The notes beneath the pieces were generated by a model. That model saw nothing but the letters and a program-made list of their open reading frames with translations. It was not told the DNA's origin and ran no database searches. From positions 1-14,925 of the forward strand of contig CANMNM010000011.1 of NCBI GenBank assembly GCA_947499275.1: 14,925 nucleotides of DNA, read 5' to 3'. The translations under genes were made by a program, and so were the position numbers. This stretch comes from Actinomycetota bacterium (GTDB taxonomy: Bacteria; Actinomycetota; Actinomycetes; S36-B12). This document shows, one piece after another, positions 1 through 6,906 of the stretch; within the stretch, counting starts at the first letter, position 1, and each line of letters begins with the position of its first letter.

Positions 1-1
1 A

Positions 2-571
2 GAGCACTCAGGTCACTTCTACTTCCGCGACTTTTGGCGGGCGGACTCAGGCATGCTCGCGGCGCTGCATTGCATCGCGGCGTTGGGTGAAACGACGCCG
101 GGAGCAGCATTCTCAACCCTGATGACTCCATTTAATCGTTATGAGGCAAGTGGTGAAATAAATACGCGCGTTGACAATCAAGCGCGTGTTATCTCGGCGA
201 TCAAGTCCAGGTATTCGCAACATGACCTCGATGAACTCGATGGTCTCACGGTGTCTTCGGACGCGTGGTGGTTCAACGTACGAGCGAGCAACACCGAGCC
301 GCTTCTACGCCTCAATGTGGAAGCACGTGATCTTACCCAGATGCAGCAACTCAGAGATACAGTTCTGCAACTCATGAATGAACCAGAGGAACCCGTTTCC
401 ACAGTTCCATTAGGCATTTCGCCCGAATTGTGGGATGTCCTTGCCTGTCCATGTCCGGCCCACGGCAAACTCATTCCAAGTCCTGATTTGCAGATTCCTG
501 AACTCGTTTGCCATGTGTGCAGCGCTCACTTCCCGGTGCGCGACGGAATCCCGGTCATGCTCCTGCCATGA
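2..571 (+). CDS. manB: Phosphomannomutase/phosphoglucomutase C-terminal part, fused to a Trm112-like zinc domain (5' end outside window)
   Basis: The frame is open from base 2, so the start lies upstream. The first visible residues read EHSGHFYF, the sugar-binding loop (GEhSGH) of the alpha-D-phosphohexomutase family, which interconverts mannose-6-P and mannose-1-P (or the glucose equivalents) in the cytoplasm. Domain IV follows with the phosphate-binding stretch RASNTEP near bases 278-300. The expected end of a phosphomannomutase comes near base 375, but the frame continues without a stop into about 60 residues resembling Trm112/UPF0434 proteins: LACPC, then LVCHVC, then FPVRDGIPVMLL. The cysteine pairs fit a zinc site. 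An in-frame ATG at 374 could start a separate Trm112-like protein, but nothing interrupts the frame. In relatives these are usually adjacent separate genes, with a SIS-domain gene before manA; that gene is missing here. The downstream manA supports mannose metabolism. Identity is strong; the function of the fused domain is unknown. Confidence 0.9.
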   Translation, partial: EHSGHFYFRDFWRADSGMLAALHCIAALGETTPGAAFSTLMTPFNRYEASGEINTRVDNQARVISAIKSRYSQHDLDELDGLTVSSDAWWFNVRASNTEPLLRLNVEARDLTQMQQLRDTVLQLMNEPEEPVSTVPLGISPELWDVLACPCPAHGKLIPSPDLQIPELVCHVCSAHFPVRDGIPVMLLP

Positions 572-593
572 ACGAGCGAAATATATGTGCGAC

Positions 594-619
594 ATGCAGG
601 TAATTTTATGCAGGTAATT
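594..619 (+). repeat. 12-bp direct repeat spanning the manA start codon
   Basis: ATGCAGGTAATT occurs at 594-605 and again at 608-619, separated by two T bases. The second copy contains the manA start codon. The AGG of the first copy (598-600) lies 7 bases before that start and could act as a weak Shine-Dalgarno element. The ATG in the first copy is in another frame. It may be a short tandem duplication that created the ribosome-binding context. Confidence 0.8.
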
Positions 620-1666
620 ACAGGCGCACTCAAAAATTATGAGTGGGGCATCCCCGGGGGTCTCGCGCTTTGGCTGAACCCCCTTGACGGCAACCAGACC
701 CTCGAGTCCCAAGCAGAGCTTTGGTTTGGAGTGCACCCCAGCGGGGCATCGAGAATTGTTGATTCAGAACTGAACTTAGGACAGGTCCTGAATCGAGATG
801 AAGTTCCCGTTCTGGTAAAAATCTTGGCGGCGGCCAAACCGCTGTCGGTTCAGGTGCACCCGCATCGGGAGCTCGCACACGAGGGTTTCACCGAACTCAA
901 CGACACGCAGCGCTTTGCCGGTGCATTTGCTGACCCGTATGAAAAAACCGAACTCTTTTATGCATTGACGCCATTTACGGCTTTCTGCGGTTGGCGCCCA
1001 TTGGAAGCGGTCCTGCAAGTCTTTGCGGAACTTTCCCTTGACCTTCCGCAGGGTTATTCTCCTAACGCCGCGAATGCGCGCCGCGAATTATTCGAATACG
1101 TTGTTGCCAACACATTCTCACGTGAAATGCTTGATGCAATCCCTCAGGCTGTTCAGGGGGCTGGGCTTTCACCGATTGAAGTTGCCGCCTACGCAACCGT
1201 CGCTGAGGAATACCCCGGGGATCAAGGTGCACTGCTCGCTGTTTTTCTGCAACCGATCTCATTAGCACCGGGCGAGAGCGTTTACATTCCCGCAGGCCTT
1301 CCCCACAGTTATATTGCGGGAACGGGCATTGAGGTTATGACTTCCTCGGACAACGTCCTGCGACTTGGACTCACCCCCAAACCGATTTATCCCGAATTGG
1401 CATTGCGCGCACTTGATTGCGAGGCTTTGCTGCCACCTGTAACCGATGCGCCATTTAGTGTCGAAGTTTTTGGGAATGAGTCCAGGCTTCCCACAGACAT
1501 CGATGTACCTACCGGTGAATTTCGTTTAGTTTTATGTCTCGAGGGCACGGCGCAGGTCCTTGGCACCACCCTCGTTCCCGGACAAGCTGCACTTTTAACC
1601 GCTGTTGAACCGACAGTCGCGATCTCGGTTGCCGGCCGTTGCGCAATCATTAAGATGAAGAGATGA
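608..1666 (+). CDS. manA: Mannose-6-phosphate isomerase, type I
   Basis: Cytoplasmic zinc enzyme interconverting fructose-6-phosphate and mannose-6-phosphate, supplying the upstream phosphomannomutase. The 352-residue product opens with the family's usual GALKNYEWG stretch. Zinc ligands are visible: Q82 and H84 in VQVHPH, E115 in YEKTEL, and H233 in the signature YIPAGLPHSYIAGTGIE, followed by SDNVLRLGLTPK, which is typical of bacterial type I enzymes. A longer reading from 587 would add MRHAGNF, which lacks family similarity, so ATG 608 is preferred; its ribosome site is weak (AGG at 598-600). The gene begins 37 bases after the mutase-Trm112 gene and ends in an ATGA overlap with the next gene, so the three are probably one operon. 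The C-terminal cupin half (about residues 280-352) looks complete. Confidence 0.93.
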   Translation: MQVITGALKNYEWGIPGGLALWLNPLDGNQTLESQAELWFGVHPSGASRIVDSELNLGQVLNRDEVPVLVKILAAAKPLSVQVHPHRELAHEGFTELNDTQRFAGAFADPYEKTELFYALTPFTAFCGWRPLEAVLQVFAELSLDLPQGYSPNAANARRELFEYVVANTFSREMLDAIPQAVQGAGLSPIEVAAYATVAEEYPGDQGALLAVFLQPISLAPGESVYIPAGLPHSYIAGTGIEVMTSSDNVLRLGLTPKPIYPELALRALDCEALLPPVTDAPFSVEVFGNESRLPTDIDVPTGEFRLVLCLEGTAQVLGTTLVPGQAALLTAVEPTVAISVAGRCAIIKMKR

Positions 1667-2625
1667 GCACCGAGGGTGGCATTAAGGCCATTGTCGCGGC
1701 GCTGGTGGCAAATATTGGAATTGCGATAAGTAAATTTGTGGCTTTCGCTTTGACAGGCTCTTCTTCGATGCTCTCAGAAGCGATCCACAGTGTTGCTGAC
1801 GCGGGAAACCAAATCTTGTTGTTAGTCGGAAATAAGCGCTCAAAAAAGCAGGCAAATGAAAGCCATCCATTTGGTTACGGCAGACGACGCTACGTCTATG
1901 GATTCATTGTGGCAATTGTTCTGTTTCTCGTCGGTGGATTGTTTTCACTCTATGAAGGAATTCACAAGTGGCAGCAACCCGAACCACTCAATGATTGGTG
2001 GATCGCTGTCGTTGTATTGGTGATCGCGATCGGACTTGAATGCTACTCATTTCGAACCGCATTACGCGAAGCGAATAAATCGCGCGGAAAGCGTTCACTT
2101 TTCAGTTTTGTGAAGGACTCTCGCCAACCTGAGCTCCCGGTCATTCTGTTGGAAGACGCTGGCGCCCTCGTTGGTCTTGTCCTAGCCCTTCTCGGTGTTA
2201 GCGCGGCGGTGATCACGGGGAACGGCCGATTCGATGCCCTAGGAGCAATGGGGATTGGCACGCTACTGCTCGTGATCGCGATCTTCCTTGCAATTGAAAT
2301 GACCGCGATGCTCGTTGGTGAGAGCGCCTTACCTGAGGAAGTAGCAGCGATTCGCAAGGCACTTGAAGATTCCCCCGGTGTAAAGCGAGTCATTCACCTA
2401 CGCACATTGCATGTAGGTCCTGATGAACTGCTGGTTGCTGCCAAGATTGCGATCCATGAATCTGATACCGGCGCTCAAATTGCGCGGGCGATCAATGACG
2501 CTGAAGTGTCTTTGCGCAGTGCCGTGCCCAGCGCAAAGTACATTTTCTTGGAACCCGACCTTGATCGTGGCCTTGATGCCGGCAGTGCCGCGCCCGGCCT
2601 CGATGTAGCGGGCCCCAACGACTAA
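1663..2625 (+). CDS. Cation diffusion facilitator transporter, ZnT9/SLC30A9-like
   Basis: A 320-residue membrane protein predicted to export divalent cations (Zn, Mn, Fe or Co) by proton exchange. Hydrophobic segments lie at about 8-30, 34-56, 78-100, 112-130, 160-182 and 192-213, matching the six-helix fold of the family. Helix 2 carries the metal motif HSVAD (H42, D46), preceded by E39. HPFGYGRRR (68-76) and LFSLYEGI follow, as in the SLC30A9-like branch. In helix 5 the usual D/HxxxD pair is replaced by LLEDAGALVG (E164, D165), another feature of that branch. After the membrane part comes a cytoplasmic CDF C-terminal domain (about 215-300) and a loose acidic tail. The start codon overlaps the manA stop (ATGA), so translation is probably coupled. 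No link between cation transport and mannose metabolism is apparent. Substrate cannot be assigned. Confidence 0.9.
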   Translation: MSTEGGIKAIVAALVANIGIAISKFVAFALTGSSSMLSEAIHSVADAGNQILLLVGNKRSKKQANESHPFGYGRRRYVYGFIVAIVLFLVGGLFSLYEGIHKWQQPEPLNDWWIAVVVLVIAIGLECYSFRTALREANKSRGKRSLFSFVKDSRQPELPVILLEDAGALVGLVLALLGVSAAVITGNGRFDALGAMGIGTLLLVIAIFLAIEMTAMLVGESALPEEVAAIRKALEDSPGVKRVIHLRTLHVGPDELLVAAKIAIHESDTGAQIARAINDAEVSLRSAVPSAKYIFLEPDLDRGLDAGSAAPGLDVAGPND

Positions 2626-2777
2626 AAGGTGTCGTGAGGGGATTTTCGGCCCGGATTGGGGTGTGCCGACGTGCGAATAAGTGGATATCTGGCAGAATAG
2701 AACAAGCCACGCAGCCGGAGCCCTGGAATTTGTTGTGGAAATCCAATTATCGAGCATCTACTTTGCTTTCGCCATGT

Positions 2778-2805
2778 ACCAAGCACCAAGCACCATGCAC
2801 CAAGC
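2778..2805 (+). repeat. Heptanucleotide tandem repeat in the ahcY leader
   Basis: Four adjacent 7-base units begin at 2778, 2785, 2792 and 2799: ACCAAGC, ACCAAGC, ACCATGC, ACCAAGC. A degenerate unit (GCCATGT) precedes them at 2771-2777. The array lies 51 bases before the ahcY start codon, within the 231-base gap between the cation transporter gene and ahcY. The rest of that gap shows no gene. No convincing promoter was found in it; weak candidates are CAGAAT at 2693-2698 and TACTTT at 2759-2764. Confidence 0.85.
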
Positions 2806-2856
2806 AGAAGGCGTGAAAAGTAGGCGCTCAATATCCGCACTAAAAAAGGAGCTTCA

Positions 2857-4338
2857 ATGGCAAACGCCACAACCGGTCAAGGAAGTGTTTTCAAGGCCGA
2901 TGGAACCCCAGATTTTAAGGTCGCCGACCTAAATCTTGCTGAATTTGGACGCGATGAAATCCGTCTCGCCGAGCACGAAATGCCAGGCCTGATGGCCATG
3001 CGTGAAAAGTTTGGCACCACGAAGCCACTTTCGGGCGCACGGATCACCGGTTCACTGCACATGACTATTCAAACCGCCGTGTTGATCGAAACGCTGGTTG
3101 AATTGGGCGCAGACGTCCGTTGGGCATCGTGCAATATCTTCTCTACCCAGGATCATTCAGCCGCAGCGGTTGTTGTTGGCCCCAATGGCACCGTCGACAG
3201 TCCATCGGGTGTTCCTGTGTACGCATGGAAGGGCGAGTCCCTCCCCGAGTACTGGTGGTGCACTGAGCAGATCCTGATGTGGCCAGATGGCAAGGGACCA
3301 AACATGATCCTTGATGACGGTGGAGATGCAACTCTGCTCGTGCATAAGGGAACAGAATTCGAAGCTGCAGGTGTTGTTCCTAAGCCTGATGAAAACACAT
3401 CCGAGGAGTACACGGTTGTGCTGGAAACACTGGCTCGCACCCTCACCGAAGATTCACAGCGTTGGACAAATGTTGGTGCTGGAATCATTGGCGTCACTGA
3501 AGAAACCACAACAGGTGTTCACCGCCTCTACGAGATGTTCCGCGAAGGTTCATTGCTGTTCCCCGCAATCAACGTCAATGACTCTGTCACCAAGAGCAAG
3601 TTCGACAATAAGTATGGCTGTCGCCACTCCCTCGTTGACGGAATCAACCGGGCAACCGACGTACTCATCGGCGGCAAGGTTGCCCTCATCGCAGGATACG
3701 GAGATGTCGGCAAAGGCTCAGCAGATTCACTTCGCGGACAGGGCGCACGCGTCATTGTCACCGAAGTTGATCCCATTTGCGCCATGCAGGCTGCCATGGA
3801 CGGTTACCAGGTTGCAACGATTGAAGATGTCATTGACAAGGTTGACATCTTTATCACGGCAACGGGTTGCTTCGACGTCATCACGGCGGAGCACATGTCC
3901 CAGATGAAGCACCAAGCCATTGTCGGCAACATTGGTCACTTCGACAACGAGATCGACATCGTGGGTCTGGCTAAGTTCCCCGGAATCAAGCGCAAGACAA
4001 TCAAGCCACAGGTTGACGAATGGACATTCCCCGATGGTCACTCGATCATCATGCTTTCCGAAGGTCGCTTGCTCAACCTCGGAAATGCGACAGGGCACCC
4101 ATCCTTCGTCATGAGTAACTCATTCACCAACCAGGTACTGGCTCAGATCGAGTTGTTTACCAAGCGTGATGAGTACGCACTCGGCGTCCATGTGCTACCA
4201 AAGCACCTCGACGAAATGGTTGCTCGCTTGCACCTTGACGCACTGGGTGTGCACCTCACTGAGCTGTCTAAGCCACAGGCCGAGTACCTCGGACTTGATG
4301 TAGCCGGCCCTTATAAGCCAGAGACTTACCGCTACTAG
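2857..4338 (+). CDS. ahcY: Adenosylhomocysteinase (S-adenosyl-L-homocysteine hydrolase)
   Basis: NAD-dependent cytoplasmic enzyme that splits S-adenosylhomocysteine into adenosine and homocysteine, clearing the product of methyltransferases and feeding methionine recycling. The 493-residue product has the full family layout: substrate-binding region with GSLHMTIQTAVLIETL and ASCNIFSTQDHSAAA; the stretch TKSKFDNKYG with K246, D250 and N251 matching the known catalytic residues; the NAD site AGYGDVGKG (279-287); and the C-terminal KPETYRY that completes the partner subunit's cofactor site. It carries the roughly 40-residue insertion (about 140-180) seen in many bacterial forms. ATG 2857 has a good ribosome site (AGGAG at 2847-2851, spacing 5). 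It is separated from the upstream operon by 231 bases and followed by a stem-loop, so it is probably transcribed alone. In mycobacteria tmk lies between this gene and mtrA; it is absent here. Confidence 0.98.
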   Translation: MANATTGQGSVFKADGTPDFKVADLNLAEFGRDEIRLAEHEMPGLMAMREKFGTTKPLSGARITGSLHMTIQTAVLIETLVELGADVRWASCNIFSTQDHSAAAVVVGPNGTVDSPSGVPVYAWKGESLPEYWWCTEQILMWPDGKGPNMILDDGGDATLLVHKGTEFEAAGVVPKPDENTSEEYTVVLETLARTLTEDSQRWTNVGAGIIGVTEETTTGVHRLYEMFREGSLLFPAINVNDSVTKSKFDNKYGCRHSLVDGINRATDVLIGGKVALIAGYGDVGKGSADSLRGQGARVIVTEVDPICAMQAAMDGYQVATIEDVIDKVDIFITATGCFDVITAEHMSQMKHQAIVGNIGHFDNEIDIVGLAKFPGIKRKTIKPQVDEWTFPDGHSIIMLSEGRLLNLGNATGHPSFVMSNSFTNQVLAQIELFTKRDEYALGVHVLPKHLDEMVARLHLDALGVHLTELSKPQAEYLGLDVAGPYKPETYRY

Positions 4339-4363
4339 AAAAACCAGCATTACCTGCATCGTG

Positions 4364-4403
4364 ATGCGGGGTGGGTACTCCTGCGTGAGTATTTGCCCCG
4401 CAT
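4364..4403 (+). terminator. Stem-loop after ahcY, probable transcription terminator
   Basis: ATGCGGGG at 4364-4371 is the exact reverse complement of CCCCGCAT at 4396-4403. Inside it GTACTC (4375-4380) pairs with GAGTAT (4387-4392, one G-U pair) around a 6-base loop. It begins 26 bases after the ahcY stop. There is no long T run afterwards, only TTGCATTTC, which is common for actinobacterial terminators. GCAT at 4356-4359 can pair instead with ATGC at 4364-4367, competing with the main stem, so a regulatory role before mtrA is also possible. Confidence 0.6.
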
Positions 4404-4426
4404 TTGCATTTCTGGCATGTCCGGCC

Positions 4427-4455
4427 TTGTGGGTGCGGTGCGAGGGTGACAACAT
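4427..4455 (+). promoter_or_regulatory. Candidate mtrA promoter
   Basis: TTGTGG at 4427-4432 and CAACAT at 4450-4455 are separated by 17 bases and match -35 and -10 elements only moderately. Initiation about 7 bases after the -10 would fall at or near ATG 4462, giving a leaderless mtrA transcript, which is common in actinobacteria. This is pattern matching only. Confidence 0.3.
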
Positions 4456-4461
4456 AGGGGG

Positions 4462-5178
4462 ATGAGCAATATGGGTGCAGGTTCGCGCGCTGACTCTGGA
4501 GCACGTGGGAAGGTCTTGGTCGTCGATGACGACTTGGCTTTGGCTGAGATGCTCGGGATCGTATTACGTGGAGAAGGCTTCGAACCCATCTTTTGTTCCA
4601 ATGGATCTGAAGCATTGCGAGTCTTTCGTGAGAGTCGGCCTGACATCGTGCTTCTGGACTTAATGCTCCCTGGCAAAGATGGCGTTGATGTGTGTCGGCT
4701 CATTCGTGCGGAGTCGGGAACTCCTATTGTCATGTTGACAGCGAAAAGTGACACGGTTGATGTCGTGGTGGGTTTAGAAGCCGGCGCTGATGACTACATC
4801 GTTAAACCATTCAAACCTAAGGAACTGGTTGCGCGTATTCGTGCCAGGATCCGAAGAAATGAAGAGCCAGCCATAGCAGGATTACAGATCGGCGATTTGA
4901 AGATCGATGTCACGGGGCATTCTGTGCGACGGGGGGAGGAGAACCTTTCTTTGACACCACTTGAATTCGACCTGCTGCTTTGCCTTGCCCGTAAACCGGG
5001 TCAAGTCTTCACGCGAGAGGCTCTGCTCGAGGAGGTCTGGGGGTACCGACACTCTGCCGACACCCGACTCGTCAATGTCCACGTTCAGCGGCTACGCGCG
5101 AAGATCGAACATGATCCAGAACGCCCCGATATTGTTTTGACGGTTCGCGGTGTGGGCTACAAAGCTGGCCCTCTCTAG
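4462..5178 (+). CDS. mtrA: Response regulator MtrA, OmpR/PhoB type
   Basis: DNA-binding regulator of the MtrAB system, which in actinobacteria controls cell-wall remodelling, division and replication-related genes. The receiver domain (about 17-130) shows the acidic VVDDD cluster (22-24), phospho-acceptor D66 in LLDLMLPG, and LTAKSDTVDVVVGLEAGADDY, nearly the same as mycobacterial MtrA. The winged-helix domain (about 140-235) contains LTPLEFDLL, RQVFTRE-like sequence, WGYRHSADTRLVNVHVQRLRAK and a terminal VRGVGYKAGP. Two starts are possible. ATG 4462 directly abuts AGGGGG and would need leaderless initiation. ATG 4471, in frame, has AGGGGG (4456-4461) at a spacing of 9. The residues affected are not conserved, so this does not alter the function. 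mtrB follows after 15 bases and lpqB overlaps mtrB, forming the conserved three-gene operon. Confidence 0.97.
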   Translation: MSNMGAGSRADSGARGKVLVVDDDLALAEMLGIVLRGEGFEPIFCSNGSEALRVFRESRPDIVLLDLMLPGKDGVDVCRLIRAESGTPIVMLTAKSDTVDVVVGLEAGADDYIVKPFKPKELVARIRARIRRNEEPAIAGLQIGDLKIDVTGHSVRRGEENLSLTPLEFDLLLCLARKPGQVFTREALLEEVWGYRHSADTRLVNVHVQRLRAKIEHDPERPDIVLTVRGVGYKAGPL

Positions 5179-5193
5179 CGTGATTTCACGACC

Positions 5194-6906
5194 GTGAGAA
5201 TTTTCCATTCGCTAATGGCCCCCTTTCGAGCGGGCAGGAAGATTTGGCGTCGTTCCCTACTTTTTCGAGTCACAGCATCGACTTTGGTCTTGAGTGCCAT
5301 AGTCGTGGCAATCCTGGGTTTTTCGCTTCTATCGCGGGTAACAACCGGGCTCCTGGATTCCAAGGATCGTTCGGCAATTAGTGAGGCGACATCGGGATTA
5401 GGTGAGGCACAACGATTGCTTGATGCAGCCAACACCGGTCCGGCGACTCCGTCAGCAGCGCGGCTGGTCGACAGCGTGATTGCAACATTGGGGGCGCGCT
5501 CTGGATCGCCCTCTGCATTTGATGTCCTGTTACTTGCAACTGATGCAAACACGAACGCACCTGAGCGTGGGACAAACTTGGTTGCCGTTTCGAGTATCCC
5601 CGATGAATTGCGAGGATCAGTTGCTTCAACAAAGCGACAGTCGTGGACCTATGCACCCATTGTCTTCTTGGATGGCAGGAGCGCGCCAGGTTTAATAGTC
5701 GGTGCACCACTTACCGTTCCAACGGTTGGACCTTATGAGTTGTATTACCTGTTCAACCTTGATCAGGAACAAGAGACTCTTGACCTCGTCTCGAGCGCCG
5801 TTTTGGGTACAGGAATTGTCCTAGTGATCTTGGTAGCCGGGGTAACCTGGCTGGTTACCCGACAAGTCGTAGTCCCGGTGCGCGAGGCAGCGCGCATTGC
5901 CAGGCGCTTTTCTTCCGGTAAATTGAATGAACGCATGCAGGTGAAAAAAGAGGATGACCTTGCACAACTGGCGACCTCATTTAATGATATGGCAAAGAAT
6001 TTGGCCACTCAGATTCGCCAGTTGGAACAACTATCACTTCTGCAGCAGAGATTCGTCTCCGATGTATCCCATGAACTACGCACACCCTTAACGACCATCC
6101 GCATGGCAGCAGACGTCATGTATGAGGATCGTGGTGCATTCGATTCATCCAATGCGCGATCGGTGGAGTTACTCCAAGAGCAGCTTGACCGGTTCGAGTT
6201 GTTGCTTGTAGACCTGCTAGAAATTTCTCGCTTTGATGCCGGGGCCGCAGTCCTTGAAAGAGATCGAACAGATCTTGTACCCATGATCGAGCGAATAATT
6301 CACGCAACCGAGCTACTCGCCGAGCGAAACTCCCTCAGAGTGCGATTTGCCGCCTATGAGCGTCCAGCATTTGTTGAGTGTGATCCGCGCAGAATTGACC
6401 GAGTGATCCGCAATCTTGTGGACAATGCAATTGAGCATGCCAATGGAACCGACGTGGTCATAGAAATTGGTGGCAATGCCGAGGCGGTCGCAATTACGGT
6501 CCGTGATTTCGGTGTAGGTCTTATGCCCGGTGAAGCTAGCTTGGTGTTCAGTCGATTCTGGCGAGCAGACAAGGCGCGGGCGCGAACAACCGGAGGAACT
6601 GGTTTGGGGCTTGCTATCTCGTTAGAAGATGTCCGACTTCACAGTGGTTGGCTTGAGGCTGCCGGCGAACCCGGTGCCGGGGCTTGTTTTCGGTTAACTT
6701 TGCCACGGGTTGCGGGGGAGGCATTTATTTCCTCGCCCCTCTCGATGGTTGAAGGATTCACCGACAGCGTGATTTCGGGTGGTGAAACGGGTGAGGAAGA
6801 ACTTGTCCCGCGAACTGAATTAGCAGACTCAGCTGACTTAGCTGATCTGACAACTCGAGCCCGAGACCCCCTTGACACCGCTCCATGGCAAAGGAGAAGT
6901 CCGTGA
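5194..6906 (+). CDS. mtrB: Sensor histidine kinase MtrB
   Basis: Membrane sensor kinase that phosphorylates MtrA. The 570-residue product is close to the 567 of the mycobacterial protein. Order: short cytoplasmic N-terminus; transmembrane helix at about 26-47; extracytoplasmic sensor region 48-198; second helix 200-222; HAMP linker 223-275; phospho-acceptor H293 in DVSHELRTPLTT; then the ATPase domain with N box RNLVDNAIEHA (N411), G1 box DFGVGL (438-443) and G2 box GTGLGL (468-473). The C-terminal 70 residues are acidic and Ser/Thr-rich, a variable tail also seen in relatives. The start is a GTG 15 bases after the mtrA stop without a clear ribosome site; ATG 5215 is an in-frame alternative. 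Low-quality initiation suggests translation coupled to mtrA. The stop overlaps the lpqB start. Confidence 0.97.
   Translation: MRIFHSLMAPFRAGRKIWRRSLLFRVTASTLVLSAIVVAILGFSLLSRVTTGLLDSKDRSAISEATSGLGEAQRLLDAANTGPATPSAARLVDSVIATLGARSGSPSAFDVLLLATDANTNAPERGTNLVAVSSIPDELRGSVASTKRQSWTYAPIVFLDGRSAPGLIVGAPLTVPTVGPYELYYLFNLDQEQETLDLVSSAVLGTGIVLVILVAGVTWLVTRQVVVPVREAARIARRFSSGKLNERMQVKKEDDLAQLATSFNDMAKNLATQIRQLEQLSLLQQRFVSDVSHELRTPLTTIRMAADVMYEDRGAFDSSNARSVELLQEQLDRFELLLVDLLEISRFDAGAAVLERDRTDLVPMIERIIHATELLAERNSLRVRFAAYERPAFVECDPRRIDRVIRNLVDNAIEHANGTDVVIEIGGNAEAVAITVRDFGVGLMPGEASLVFSRFWRADKARARTTGGTGLGLAISLEDVRLHSGWLEAAGEPGAGACFRLTLPRVAGEAFISSPLSMVEGFTDSVISGGETGEEELVPRTELADSADLADLTTRARDPLDTAPWQRRSP
6891..6896 (+). 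promoter_or_regulatory. Ribosome binding site that sets the lpqB start
   Basis: AAGGAG lies inside the end of mtrB. It is 6 bases before GTG 6903 and 9 before ATG 6906. This rules against ATG 6885, which lies upstream of it, and places the lipoprotein signal peptide right at the N-terminus. Confidence 0.75.

Noticed and set aside
410..736. Minus-strand open frame of 108 codons across the manB-manA junction
   Set aside because: It is antisense to the Trm112-like domain and the start of manA, and its translation shows no recognisable motif.
2626..2856. SAH-type riboswitch before ahcY
   Set aside because: SAH riboswitches precede ahcY in some bacteria, but I could not find the conserved core or its pseudoknot pairing here. 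A covariance-model search would be decisive.
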